Origin: Natranaeroarchaeum sulfidigenes
GTDB taxonomy: Archaea; Halobacteriota; Halobacteria; Halobacteriales; Natronoarchaeaceae
Assembly (NCBI RefSeq): GCF_017094485.1
Contig: NZ_CP064786.1
Span: forward strand, 1,984,001-2,048,000
Direction: 5' to 3'
DNA length: 64,000 nt
A program made the translations under genes and the position numbers. A model generated the notes under the pieces. That model did no database searches. It saw only the letters and a list, made by a program, of their open reading frames with translations, and was not told the DNA's origin. Of the stretch, positions 44,619 through 52,973 are shown piece by piece (the stretch's first letter is position 1; every line of letters begins with the position of its first letter).

Positions 44619-44846
44619 CTGTCGCGGCCCCTCCGTTTTTGCGGCGAATACACGGAATTTATTGCCGGATGCTGCGACACCTCACGGTTCACAGGTGAGC
44701 AGAGTGATCCCGTTTACGTCTGCTGATTACTCACCGACATCGGTAATAAAGATCGGTCATACGGTGGGGTAGACACTCGTCTGTAGTAGCTCGAATTCGT
44801 GCGCCTTTCCCGGAGCTGAGGAAGGGTTTCCCGTTACAGTAGCTGC

Positions 44847-44853
44847 ATTATAC
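44847..44853 (+). promoter_or_regulatory. TATA box upstream of the sulfite-reductase-like operon
   Basis: ATTATAC lies about 28 bases before ATG 44881, the spacing expected for a transcript starting just ahead of the short leader frame. The rest of the 330-bp gap (44619-44880) shows no gene. Confidence 0.45.
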
Positions 44854-44880
44854 GGAGGGGAACCAAACGGATGACAAGCC

Positions 44881-44952
44881 ATGAACGAGCTACGGTCTGG
44901 CGTACGGACACGATGGTCGATACTGATCGCTCGTGAGGAGGGACAGCAATGA
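44881..44952 (+). CDS. Possible 23-codon leader ORF, coupled to the reductase
   Basis: A 23-residue frame (MNELRSGVRTRWSILIAREE and three more) begins about 28 bases after the TATA box, which fits leaderless translation. Its TGA overlaps the ATG of the following gene as ATGA. A strong GGAGG Shine-Dalgarno motif lies within its end, 7 bases before that ATG, unusual for a haloarchaeon. It could couple or attenuate expression of the reductase. The peptide itself resembles no known leader. Confidence 0.35.
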   Translation: MNELRSGVRTRWSILIAREEGQQ

Positions 44953-47360
44953 CGCTTGATAGCCCGGTGTTCGTCGATCCGTCGTGGGTCGAGAAACACA
45001 GTGACGTGACGCTCGTCGACGTCCGAGAACGGCGGGAGTATCGGGATGTCGGACACATAACGGACGCAGTGAGCGTCCCGTTCGACAGCTTTCGTGACCC
45101 ATCAAGCGTGGCAACCGGGATGTTGCCGGGTCGGGACGCGTTCGAGGAGCTACTGGGAGACGCGGGGATCTCGAACGGCGAGACGCTCGTCGCCTACGAC
45201 GACGGGGCGGGCGTCTATGCCGCACGATTCCTGCTGACCGCTGCCGTTTACGGACATGATGGGAACCTCTATCTGGTCGATGGTGGTTTCGAGGCGCTCC
45301 GGGAACGATTCGGTGTCACGAACGACCCGATCGAGCCCGAACCGGCGGTGTACGATGCCAGCGAACCCGACGGTCAGCTCGTCGCGGACCGCGAGGACGT
45401 CGAGGCGGCAGTCGAAGACGAGGAAACGCTCGTCGTCGACACCCGAACCGCAGCGGAGTACGACCACTCCCATGTGCCGACCGCCGTCCAGCTGAGCTGG
45501 GAGACGTTCGTCGACGAGGATGGACGGCTCCGTCCGGTCGACGAGATCGAACCGATTCTCGACGAGCGGGGACTTTCCCCCGAGACGCCGGTCGTCCTCT
45601 ACTGTAACACTGCCAGACGGCTCAGCCATACGTTCACCGTACTGACAGAGCTCGGCTACGAGGACGTCAGCTTCTACGAGGGCAGCCTCACTGACTGGGT
45701 TCGAGCCGAGTCAGATGACTGGGATCCAGAACGGCTCTACGAGCGCGTTCGCGAGGTAGCACCACAGGGGTTCGAGGCGCTTCCCCGCGAACTCGGAGAG
45801 GACGTCTTCGGTCGCCTGCACCTGATCGGTCTGTACACGCAGAAACAGGACGGCTACTTCATGCTGCGGACGAAGGTTCCAAACGGTGTTCTAACTGCTG
45901 CGCAGGCCCGCACCTATGGCGAGATCGTCGACGAGTTCGCCCGCGCACCCGCCGAGTACGGCGGCACCGAACAGAACGCCGAGTTCGGCGACGGTTTTCT
46001 CGACGTGACGACCAGACAGGGTCTGCAGGCCCACTGGGTCCGCGTCGAGGACATGCCCGAGATCTGGGACCGCTACGACGAGGTCGGCCTGACGACGATC
46101 CAGGCCAGTGGGAACACGCTCCGGAACGTCGTCGCCTGTCCCGCGTCAGGGCTGGGGGAGGAGGTCACGGATGTCAGAGCGCTCGGCGAGGGCATCGCCG
46201 ACGCCTTCGAGGGGAACCAGCGCTATGCGAACCTTCCGCGCAAACTCAAGGTGAGTTTGAGCGGCTGTCACGAGAACTGCGGCCGCAGCGAGATTCAGGA
46301 TCTCGGGTTTGTCCCCGCCGTCAAGGACGGTCGTGACGGGTTCCACGTCAAGGTCGGCGGCGGCCTTTCGGATGGTCCACGAGCCGCGACAGACCTCGGC
46401 GTCTTCCTCGAACCCGAGCAGGTAGAGCCGTTGACCCTCGCAGCTGCCGACCTGTTCATCGAACAGGGCAGCTACATCGACACGGCAGTGAATCGCCTGA
46501 AGTTCATCGTCGAGGAGTACGGTATCGACGGGTTCCGCGAGGAGCTACAGCGGTACGTCGACTTCGACTTCGAGGAGGCCGGGGAGGACCTCACCACGAG
46601 CTACCGGGGCGACCACGTCGGCGTCCACCAGACGGAGGACGGCTACTACGTCGGCCTCAACCTGCCGACCGGGCGCATGCGTGGCGAGGAGCTGGTCGAA
46701 CTGGCAGACCTCGCAGAACGGTACGGGAGCGGCGAGCTCAGGCTGACCGCGAACCAGAACGTGCTCGTCGCGGGCGTCCGCGAGGAGACGCTCGACGACC
46801 TGCTGGCCGAGCCGCTGCTGGAGCGCTACAGTCCCGATCCGGGGCCGTTCACCCGCGGGATCGTCACCTGCACCGGCGCGGAGTTCTGCAAGTACGGCGT
46901 CGTCGAAACTAAATCCCGCGGGATCGAGTGGGCCCGTACGCTCGATTCGTGGCTCGCGGAGACCGACCGCCTCGACGAGTCCGATCTTCCCGACGCCGTC
47001 CGAGTCCACATGTCCGGCTGTTCAGCCTCGTGTGCTCAGCCCCAGATCGGTGATATCGCCATGCGCGGCGAGGCAAAACGCACCCCGGAAGGGACGAAAG
47101 ATGCCGCGGATGTCGGCCTCGGCGGGGACCTCGGCCGGGGGGCGTTTGCCGACTGGATCGCCGGGTCGGTCGTCCTCGATGAGGTCCCCGAGGGGATAAA
47201 ACGCCTCGTGACGGCGTATGCAACCGACGCTGGCGACGAGGCGTTCTCGGAGTGGACCGAGCGCGTTCCGGATTCGGACCTGCGGTCGCTGATCGAGGGC
47301 GAGGCCGGACCGGAGACGATCGTACAGGGCGGCGACCACGTTACGACGGAGGTGAACTGA
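44949..47360 (+). CDS. Double-rhodanese/siroheme sulfite (or nitrite) reductase fusion
   Basis: An 803-residue fusion. Residues 1-255 are two rhodanese domains: the first has Asp (D84, AYDDGAG) where the sulfur-carrying Cys would be, the second has C219 in LYCNTARRL. Residues 280-800 are a complete siroheme/4Fe-4S reductase with duplicated ferredoxin-like halves; the cluster cysteines are C641, C647, C691 and C695 (CTGAEFC and SGCSASC). A related C440/C444 pair stands in the first half. The fusion suggests a sulfur-linked role: sulfite reduction fed or followed by sulfur transfer. Nitrite reduction is the alternative. The FrhB gene begins two bases later. Confidence 0.85.
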   Translation: MTLDSPVFVDPSWVEKHSDVTLVDVRERREYRDVGHITDAVSVPFDSFRDPSSVATGMLPGRDAFEELLGDAGISNGETLVAYDDGAGVYAARFLLTAAVYGHDGNLYLVDGGFEALRERFGVTNDPIEPEPAVYDASEPDGQLVADREDVEAAVEDEETLVVDTRTAAEYDHSHVPTAVQLSWETFVDEDGRLRPVDEIEPILDERGLSPETPVVLYCNTARRLSHTFTVLTELGYEDVSFYEGSLTDWVRAESDDWDPERLYERVREVAPQGFEALPRELGEDVFGRLHLIGLYTQKQDGYFMLRTKVPNGVLTAAQARTYGEIVDEFARAPAEYGGTEQNAEFGDGFLDVTTRQGLQAHWVRVEDMPEIWDRYDEVGLTTIQASGNTLRNVVACPASGLGEEVTDVRALGEGIADAFEGNQRYANLPRKLKVSLSGCHENCGRSEIQDLGFVPAVKDGRDGFHVKVGGGLSDGPRAATDLGVFLEPEQVEPLTLAAADLFIEQGSYIDTAVNRLKFIVEEYGIDGFREELQRYVDFDFEEAGEDLTTSYRGDHVGVHQTEDGYYVGLNLPTGRMRGEELVELADLAERYGSGELRLTANQNVLVAGVREETLDDLLAEPLLERYSPDPGPFTRGIVTCTGAEFCKYGVVETKSRGIEWARTLDSWLAETDRLDESDLPDAVRVHMSGCSASCAQPQIGDIAMRGEAKRTPEGTKDAADVGLGGDLGRGAFADWIAGSVVLDEVPEGIKRLVTAYATDAGDEAFSEWTERVPDSDLRSLIEGEAGPETIVQGGDHVTTEVN

Positions 47361-47361
47361 G

Positions 47362-48615
47362 ATGTCGAAACCCAACCCCGGCGTTCCGAGCAGTACAGCG
47401 AGCAATCGATCCGTTCCGAGCAAGGGCGGGGATCCCCGCGAGCAGGCCGCCGAATCCGCCGCACCACCCGGCAAGACGTGGTTCCGCGATCTCGACGAGG
47501 CGGTCATCGAATCCGATCGCTGTACGCAGTGTGGGACCTGTGTCGCCGCCTGTCCCGCCGATTCCATCGGGATCGATAGCGAGATGGAGCGGCCGACCCT
47601 CGTGAAGATGTGTACTGGCTGCTCGCGCTGCTGGGATTACTGCCCGCGCAGCGGTCTGCGCTATGAGCGCCTGATCAGGGAGGTACAGGAGGCCGTCCCC
47701 GAAGACGTCGGGGCGACCTACAGCGCCCGCGCCGTCGACGAGGCGGCAGCAGACGCCGGGCAGGACGGCGGCGTCGTTACGGCGCTGCTCGCCGAACTGC
47801 TCGATGCAGGCGAGATCGACGGGGCAATCGTCGCTACGGACAGCGACGAACCGCTCCACGGTGAGACTTACCTGGCGACGACCCGCGAGGAACTCGTCGA
47901 AACTGCCGGGAGCTTCTACAACCAGACGATGCAGGCAGGTCGGATCGCGGAACTGATCGAGGGGGCCGATATCGAGGACTCCGAAATCGCAGTCGTCGGG
48001 ACGCCCTGCGTGATCGAGGGCATAACGGCGCTCTCCGAATACGGCTACGAGGGCGAACTCGACGAGGTCGTCCTGACGATCTCGCTGATGTGTACCCGCG
48101 CGTTCGAGTCGCGGCGGCTCCGTGATGCCATCTCGGAGCTGGGCGTCGATCCCGAGACGGTGGCCAAACTCGATGTCGACGGCGGGACCCTCTTTGCCTA
48201 CGACGCCGACGGCGAGGTCCTGTTCGACCGGGACGTCGATGCGTTCGGCCACGCGGGGCTGAAGGGCTGTGACGAATGTGCGGACTTCGTCGGCGGCACG
48301 GCCGACATCTCCGCGGGCAGCGTCGGAAGCGGGGACGGCAGGACGACGCTGATCGCCCGGACCGATCGCGGCGAGGGTGCTGTCAAACAGGCCGGTGACG
48401 CGCTGGAGACCAATGATCTGGAGCAGGAGCCGGTTCTCGACAAGGTGCGTTCGTGGAACGAGAAGCGCGCTCGCTCGATCATCCCACGCGAGTACGACCC
48501 GGAAGGAGACCTCGATATCCCGCACGTTGACCATCACGAGGCCTACGACGGCACCGATCGGGAGGCGCAGCCGCTCAATCCGGCACGCGTCCACCAGTAC
48601 GAGGAGTGGTGTTAA
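47362..48615 (+). CDS. FrhB-type F420 oxidoreductase with two 4Fe-4S clusters
   Basis: A 417-residue protein of the F420 hydrogenase/dehydrogenase beta subunit family. Two ferredoxin motifs lie in the N-terminal part, C54-x2-C57-x2-C60-x3-C64 and C84-x2-C87-x2-C90-x3-C94. The FrhB domain follows, with QDGGVVTALLAELL, GTPCVIEGI, and CDECADFVGGTADISAGSVG near the C-terminus. It should accept electrons from reduced F420 through FAD and pass them to an iron-sulfur partner. With the reductase gene one base upstream, the partner is obvious. The first 35 residues are Ser/Pro-rich and disordered. Confidence 0.88.
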   Translation: MSKPNPGVPSSTASNRSVPSKGGDPREQAAESAAPPGKTWFRDLDEAVIESDRCTQCGTCVAACPADSIGIDSEMERPTLVKMCTGCSRCWDYCPRSGLRYERLIREVQEAVPEDVGATYSARAVDEAAADAGQDGGVVTALLAELLDAGEIDGAIVATDSDEPLHGETYLATTREELVETAGSFYNQTMQAGRIAELIEGADIEDSEIAVVGTPCVIEGITALSEYGYEGELDEVVLTISLMCTRAFESRRLRDAISELGVDPETVAKLDVDGGTLFAYDADGEVLFDRDVDAFGHAGLKGCDECADFVGGTADISAGSVGSGDGRTTLIARTDRGEGAVKQAGDALETNDLEQEPVLDKVRSWNEKRARSIIPREYDPEGDLDIPHVDHHEAYDGTDREAQPLNPARVHQYEEWC

Positions 48616-48720
48616 TCGCGGCACAGGTGACGCTCCCGCATCGGCCGGATAGCGCTTCAAATAAAGACGGACGGAACAGACCGAAACCCATTCGACGGCC
48701 GGCCGCGAGACTGGCTAGCT

Positions 48721-49893
48721 ATGGACTCGCGTCGTGTCTGGGTCGTTGCGATCTTTCTGTTCGTGATGGGCGATGCTGTCGCGACGCAGATACGGGGCGC
48801 ACTTCTGGAGAGCTTTCAGTCGTCCTTCGGTGTCTCGGAAGCCCTTCTCGGACTGGTTGCGCCTGCCGGGACGGTTGGGTTCGTCGTTTCGGTCCTCGCG
48901 ATCGGGTTCGTCTCGGGACGGATCGATCTCAAGCGGACACTGCTAATCGGTGTCGCAGCCACGGTCGTCTCGTTGCTCGTGATGAGCGTCGCTCCAGTCT
49001 ACTGGCTGTTTCTTGCTGTGATGGTCGGACAGGGCGCGGCAGCCGGGGCCTTCCGCGGCGTCGACCGCCCGATCCTCTCGCATCTCTATCCGAGTCGCCG
49101 GGGGCGTATCTTCGCGCTGTACTCGCTGGCGTGGGCACTCGGTGCGGTGACGGGTCCGGTGCTGGTAAACGCCGTTCTCTCGGTAACTGACTGGCGCGTC
49201 ACTTACGCGATACTCGGCCTGTTTTTCGTCCCGATCGGGCTGCTCATCTGGCAAACCGAGCTCCCGGCCAGCACTGATAACGAACAGTCGCTCTCGCTGG
49301 ACGCGCTACGGACGCTGGTGCGGCGTCCGGCGGTGCTCGGGTCTATCGGCTGTATGGCACTTCTCGGCGGGATCGAGGGTATCTTCTTCACGTGGCTGCC
49401 ATACTACGCGAGCACGATCATTCCGCGGGACCTCGCTAACCTGCTGCTATCGACGTTCCTGCTGGCGTACATCCCCGGTCGCATACTGAACACGTGGATC
49501 ATCGAGCGGGTGAACTATCTCTACCTGACCTTCGGATTGACGCTGGCATCGATCCCCGTACTGCTGGTCACGTTCAGCGGCATCGGCGGATGGGCCCTTT
49601 TCATGTTGGTTTTCCTCGCCGGGTTTCTGATCTCGGGGTTGTTTCCGACCATCCTGTCGTTTGCAGTCGAAGCCAGCCCCGAGTACAGCGGTCCGATCAG
49701 CGCGATGACGACCGGCGGGACGTACACGGGAATTGCGCTTGCCCCGCTCGGTGTCGGCGTCGTCGCTGAACTCGTGGATATTCAGACCGCGATGTATCTG
49801 ACCCTCGGTCTCGCTATTGCATTGCTGATCGGGACGGTCGTGACGTGGGCCGCGACACGTGGCTCCGGCAGGGCCGGTATCCCCTCGGAGTGA
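48721..49893 (+). CDS. MFS transporter
   Basis: A 390-residue major facilitator with 12 predicted spans. The N-terminal half has GFVSGRIDLKRTLLIG, the loop 2-3 conserved motif of MFS proteins, and AAGAFRGVDRPILSHLYPSRRGR; the second half follows after a central loop (TDNEQSLSLDALRTLVRR). The substrate is unknown. It lies 105 bp after the FrhB gene in the same direction, so a link with sulfite, sulfonate or nitrite handling is conceivable but unproven. Confidence 0.83.
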   Translation: MDSRRVWVVAIFLFVMGDAVATQIRGALLESFQSSFGVSEALLGLVAPAGTVGFVVSVLAIGFVSGRIDLKRTLLIGVAATVVSLLVMSVAPVYWLFLAVMVGQGAAAGAFRGVDRPILSHLYPSRRGRIFALYSLAWALGAVTGPVLVNAVLSVTDWRVTYAILGLFFVPIGLLIWQTELPASTDNEQSLSLDALRTLVRRPAVLGSIGCMALLGGIEGIFFTWLPYYASTIIPRDLANLLLSTFLLAYIPGRILNTWIIERVNYLYLTFGLTLASIPVLLVTFSGIGGWALFMLVFLAGFLISGLFPTILSFAVEASPEYSGPISAMTTGGTYTGIALAPLGVGVVAELVDIQTAMYLTLGLAIALLIGTVVTWAATRGSGRAGIPSE

Positions 49894-49937
49894 ACCGGGC
49901 AACAGGATCAAGATAGCTCGGAAACGTGTTTGCGTAT

Positions 49938-50450
49938 ATGTTCCGACGTGCCCGCGAAAACGGACCAGCACTGCTCGTGCCGCTCGCCTGGACGTTCGTC
50001 ACTGCAGTCCATCTGGATCTGGCGAGCGAACACGCACTGCTGATCGCTCACCTCGTGATGGCGACGATTATCGCCGGGTTCACGCTCCTCTCGTGGGGCG
50101 AGATGACGGAGGGCGTACTGTTGCTCTGGCGACGCGTCCTGCTGGTCGGGTTCCTCATCACGCTGGCGGGGATCGTCGGGTTTGCTGTCGACAGCCTCGC
50201 TGCCCTGTTGTTTACCGCGAGCCTCATCGGCTGGATGATCGTCCCCGGTGTCGCGCTGGTGGCGACGGGCAGACAGGTTCAGCTAGCCCCTCGGCCCTAC
50301 GTGATCGGTGGGGTGCTGAGTCTGGCCGGGGCAGCCGTGTACGCCGCCGGACCGCTGATTGGTGGGGGCGTCTGGCTGTCCGTATTCTGCCTGACACTGG
50401 TCAATATCGGCCAGACTGCAGGGATCGTCAACGCGGTTCACCGGTACTGA
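49938..50450 (+). CDS. Hypothetical five- or six-span membrane protein
   Basis: A 170-residue protein with a short basic N-terminus (FRRARENGP) and five or six hydrophobic helices with few polar residues. A GG-rich turn (GLIGGGVWL) lies before the last helix. No family is recognised. The start at ATG 49938 avoids a GTG that would add four residues. Promoter-like AT stretch about 30 bases upstream. Function unknown. Confidence 0.6.
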   Translation: MFRRARENGPALLVPLAWTFVTAVHLDLASEHALLIAHLVMATIIAGFTLLSWGEMTEGVLLLWRRVLLVGFLITLAGIVGFAVDSLAALLFTASLIGWMIVPGVALVATGRQVQLAPRPYVIGGVLSLAGAAVYAAGPLIGGGVWLSVFCLTLVNIGQTAGIVNAVHRY

Positions 50451-50501
50451 GAGAACTGCACGAAGGGTTGGCTTTATAGGTCGACTGACTGATGTATACG
50501 T

Positions 50502-50747
50502 ATGAAAGAACGACTCAACCTGATCTTCAATCGAGCGAAGTACGCGGCGATCGGTGCGGCGGTCGGCGCAGCAGTCGGTGGGATCATCAGCAAGAACGGC
50601 GCGAGTACCGGCGGCGCGATCGGCGGCCTCGCTGGCGCGGTTGTCGGCGAGACGCGTGTCAGTGCCGAGACGGCGTACGAGCAGTTCAAAGATGCTCTGT
50701 CCGACTACGAACTCGGCTCCGGAAGCGAAACTCCCGAGGCAGAGTAA
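50502..50747 (+). CDS. Small glycine-zipper protein
   Basis: An 81-residue protein. After a basic start (KERLNLIFNRAKY) come two Gly/Ala-rich stretches, GAAVGAAVGGIISK and GGAIGGLAGAVVGE, the GxxxG pattern of glycine-zipper membrane segments. The C-terminal third is acidic and soluble. Related small proteins are common in haloarchaea; function unknown. A TATA-like TTTATAGG lies about 26 bases upstream. Confidence 0.65.
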   Translation: MKERLNLIFNRAKYAAIGAAVGAAVGGIISKNGASTGGAIGGLAGAVVGETRVSAETAYEQFKDALSDYELGSGSETPEAE

Positions 50748-50774
50748 CCACGACGTTTTCTCGGAATTGCCGGG

Positions 50775-51407
50775 TTACCGGTCCCCGATCTCGGCGACGC
50801 GATCGGCGATATCCGTCCCGCTGCTTTCGCCGGGCAGAATGTCACCCAGCGACGCCCCCAGCGCTGCGGCTGCCCAGATAACGGTGATCCGTGCCAGCAT
50901 CTCGAAATTCGACGGTCCCTCGGCAGTGAGCCGCCCCCACATGAGCATCGTCCCGGCGGCGACGAAGAGGGAAATCAATAGTACGGCAGCCAGTCGTTTT
51001 GGCAGGAAGCCAAACAGCAAGCGGACCTGTACGTTGCGGATGTCGGTGAAATAGAGCAGCCCGCTCACCAGTCCGACGATGAACAGGACGTTGATGACAA
51101 AGAAGACTGGAATGGACGCCACGGTGAACTCGACGAACCACTCGGCGATCTCGAAGACGCCGTCCTCGACGAGGAGCGGGAGCGAAAAGATAATTCCGCC
51201 GACAAACCCCTCTGCGATATCCCTCGACGTGTATTTTCTGATCCGGTCACTACCCGGCACTGATTCGAGCATCCGCCGCGTTCGACGGACTTCCTGGCGC
51301 TCTTTCGAAGAATCTACTGTTCCCTCCAGTTCGTCCAGTTGCCGCAGGACATCGCCGATATCGTAATCGGCCGGTGATTGTCCGGAATCTCTCCCCTCGG
51401 AACTCAT
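50775..51407 (-). CDS. DUF2391-like membrane protein
   Basis: A 210-residue protein. The N-terminal 75 residues are soluble and charged (DVLRQLDELEGTVDSSKER). Four or so spans follow, starting with GFVGGIIFSLPLLVEDGVFE and including the family-like LPKRLAAVLLISLFVA and a Gly/Ala-rich last span. The layout corresponds to archaeal DUF2391 proteins. Function unknown. It is convergent with the glycine-zipper gene, with a 27-bp gap. Confidence 0.68.
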   Translation of the reverse strand: MSSEGRDSGQSPADYDIGDVLRQLDELEGTVDSSKERQEVRRTRRMLESVPGSDRIRKYTSRDIAEGFVGGIIFSLPLLVEDGVFEIAEWFVEFTVASIPVFFVINVLFIVGLVSGLLYFTDIRNVQVRLLFGFLPKRLAAVLLISLFVAAGTMLMWGRLTAEGPSNFEMLARITVIWAAAALGASLGDILPGESSGTDIADRVAEIGDR

Positions 51408-51546
51408 ATCCGCTACCAGTTATCGGTGCTATAAAAAAGGATAGAACTCGACGGGATCCCACCGATACTCAGGGTGTGATCCGCATTCGGCTGCTGGGCC
51501 ACAGGCACGAATGATTAAGTGTGTCGACCGGAAACAGATCAGTAAC

Positions 51547-51957
51547 ATGGGGAACAAAAACAAGACGATCTCGTTCCGGGTGAACGAGGACGCCTTCGAG
51601 ACGCTCCGGGAGATCGCCGAGGAGCGGGATATTTCGCTTTCGGCCGTCTTCCGGGATTACGTCGACCAGCTCGTTGCCCACAACGGGCAGGTCCAGGTCG
51701 TCCCCGAGGACGAACTGGGCCCGACCGTCGAGGACGGCGAGTTCCCACCGACCGTCACCGTCCCGAAGAGTTTCATTCGGGAACACGAGCGGCTGGAGCT
51801 CGAAGCCGAGCACCTCCGCGAACAGCTGGACGAGTACAAAGGCTACGTCGCACATCTCCGCGAGCAGGTCGATGACGAAGAAGCCGAGGACGTGATCTAT
51901 CTCGAAGACCTCGATGACGAGAGCGGCGAGTCCGACGAGACTGTCCGACTCGGCTAG
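51547..51957 (+). CDS. Ribbon-helix-helix regulator with coiled-coil tail
   Basis: A 136-residue protein. The N-terminal 45 residues form a ribbon-helix-helix (KTISFRVNEDAFETLREIAEE, then DISLSAVFRDYVDQLV), the DNA-binding domain of CopG/MetJ type. A proline-containing linker leads to a coiled-coil helix (FIREHERLELEAEHLREQL) and an acidic tail. Haloarchaeal proteins of this kind are likely transcription factors; the target is unknown. The ATG at 51547 precedes the ribbon; the longer frame adds 12 codons. It shares a CTAG stop with the convergent gene. Confidence 0.76.
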   Translation: MGNKNKTISFRVNEDAFETLREIAEERDISLSAVFRDYVDQLVAHNGQVQVVPEDELGPTVEDGEFPPTVTVPKSFIREHERLELEAEHLREQLDEYKGYVAHLREQVDDEEAEDVIYLEDLDDESGESDETVRLG

Positions 51958-52409
51958 CGCGACAGCTCCCGTTTTGCCGTCCGGGCGGCCTCCTCGGCCT
52001 CCCTGTTTCCGTCGACCTTTGCCAGCTCCTCGGTCGCTTCGAGCGTTCGGACGCTCTGGTCGAGAAAGGACAGGACGTCGCCCGGATAGGCGTACAGCAT
52101 GTACTCGTCACTCATCACGTCGACGATGGCGTCCGGCCCGAGCCCATCGGCCCGGAGTTCGAGCAGATAGCGAATGAACTTCCGTTCGGGACAGCCACAG
52201 TAGGGGTTGTTGTCGCAATCACAGTCCAGAAAGTCTTCAGCGAATTCGAGCACTCGATCCCGGGTCGCCTCGTCAAGTTGTTCGAGGCCACCGCCCTGGA
52301 AGAGGATATCGAGTGTCGCCCCTTTGAACGCCCCCTTCGGAATGCTGGTGTCGAGCTGGGAGCTGAGCTGGCGGTGGTTCTTGACGTAGATCTTGTCCGT
52401 GATCGCCAC
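51954..52409 (-). CDS. Conserved Cys-rich haloarchaeal protein (DUF5814-like)
   Basis: A 151-residue soluble protein. A cluster of cysteines, DCDCDNNPYCGCPE, sits near residue 65 and could bind zinc or an iron-sulfur cluster. The rest is helical and acidic (YLLELRADGLGPDAIVDVMSD). I recall similar sequences as DUF5814, sometimes found as a C-terminal piece of helicase-like proteins, but did not verify this. Function unknown. The N-terminus KIYVKNHRQL is basic, suggesting nucleic-acid contact. Confidence 0.62.
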   Translation of the reverse strand: MAITDKIYVKNHRQLSSQLDTSIPKGAFKGATLDILFQGGGLEQLDEATRDRVLEFAEDFLDCDCDNNPYCGCPERKFIRYLLELRADGLGPDAIVDVMSDEYMLYAYPGDVLSFLDQSVRTLEATEELAKVDGNREAEEAARTAKRELSR

Positions 52410-52501
52410 AGTTAGGTTCCTCTACGCCGGTGTGGGGCAAAAGACTCCCGATGTTTCAGAGCTCCGTGTGAATACCTCGCGTAGCGCTCCCGAGGCGTAA
52501 C

Positions 52502-52511
52502 CTATTTTAAC
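52502..52511 (+). promoter_or_regulatory. TATA box of tRNA-His
   Basis: CTATTTTAAC ends 27 bases before the tRNA 5' end, at the normal distance for an archaeal promoter. Confidence 0.5.
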
Positions 52512-52537
52512 GGAGCGTGGACTATTTCGAGGTACGT

Positions 52538-52611
52538 GTCCGGGTTGGGGTAGTGGACTATCCTTCAGCCTTGTGGAGGCTGAGACGCGGGTTCAATTCT
52601 CGCACCTGGAC
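52538..52611 (+). tRNA. tRNA-His(GTG)
   Basis: A complete cloverleaf without intron. The anticodon loop TTGTGGA gives anticodon GTG between the CAGCC/GGCTG stem. The T-arm GCGGG-TTCAATT-CTCGC is intact. The acceptor stem TCCGGGT pairs with ACCTGGA, and the histidine identity element G-1 is encoded at 52538 opposite discriminator C73 at 52611. CCA is not encoded. The last 24 bases (GGGTTCAATT...CTGGACC) recur three times downstream. Confidence 0.95.
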
Positions 52612-52651
52612 CTTCCTGCGACGAACGGACGTGAGGAGCGGACGGTGTGAC

Positions 52652-52721
52652 GTGCGAGATTGAATCATGCCAGTCGCGCGCAGCGAAGCGAGCACGTCTG
52701 GCTCGGGTTCAATTCTCGCAC
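52652..52721. repeat. Hairpin 1 with tRNA-His 3'-end arm
   Basis: Left arm GTGCGAGATTGAA and right arm TTCAATTCTCGCAC pair over 13 bp with one bulge, with an inner stem GCCAG/CTGGC. The right arm continues into a full 24-base copy of the tRNA-His 3' end (52705-52728). Confidence 0.75.
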
Positions 52722-52760
52722 CTGGACCTTTTCGCTGGGAACGGACGTGACCAGCGTAAA

Positions 52761-52832
52761 GTCCAGCCAAGAGAATTGAAGCAGGGAGTGGAGCGCAGCG
52801 GAACGACCGGGGTTCAATTCTCGCACCTGGAC
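52761..52832. repeat. Hairpin 2 with tRNA-His 3'-end arm
   Basis: Left arm GTCCAG-N4-GAGAATTGAA mirrors the right arm TTCAATTCTC-N4-CTGGAC, so the inverted copy reaches into the acceptor end of the tRNA sequence. The loop holds GAGCGCAGCGGAACGAC. The right arm belongs to a second full copy of the tRNA 3' end (52810-52833). Confidence 0.75.
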
Positions 52833-52917
52833 CTTCTCTCGAACGATCCCCAGTGAGCGTGTGCTCGGTCAGGAGCACCGCGAACACACTACCAGTGAGA
52901 GAGAAGACCATCCGGGA

Positions 52918-52973
52918 GAGAATTGAACCTCGCGAGTCGAACGGAGTGAGTCTCGCAGTCGGGTTCAATTCTC
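52918..52973. repeat. Hairpin 3 with partial tRNA-His 3'-end arm
   Basis: Perfect 11-bp stem GAGAATTGAAC/GTTCAATTCTC around an inner GCGAG/CTCGC stem and the core CGAACGGAGTGAGT. The tRNA-like copy (52961-52978) is cut short after CTCGCACC and diverges before the acceptor end. The remaining part of 52979-53062 shows no gene. Confidence 0.75.

Noticed and set aside
47341-48660. 439-codon frame antisense to the FrhB gene
   Set aside because: Shadow frame; the sense strand carries two perfect ferredoxin motifs.
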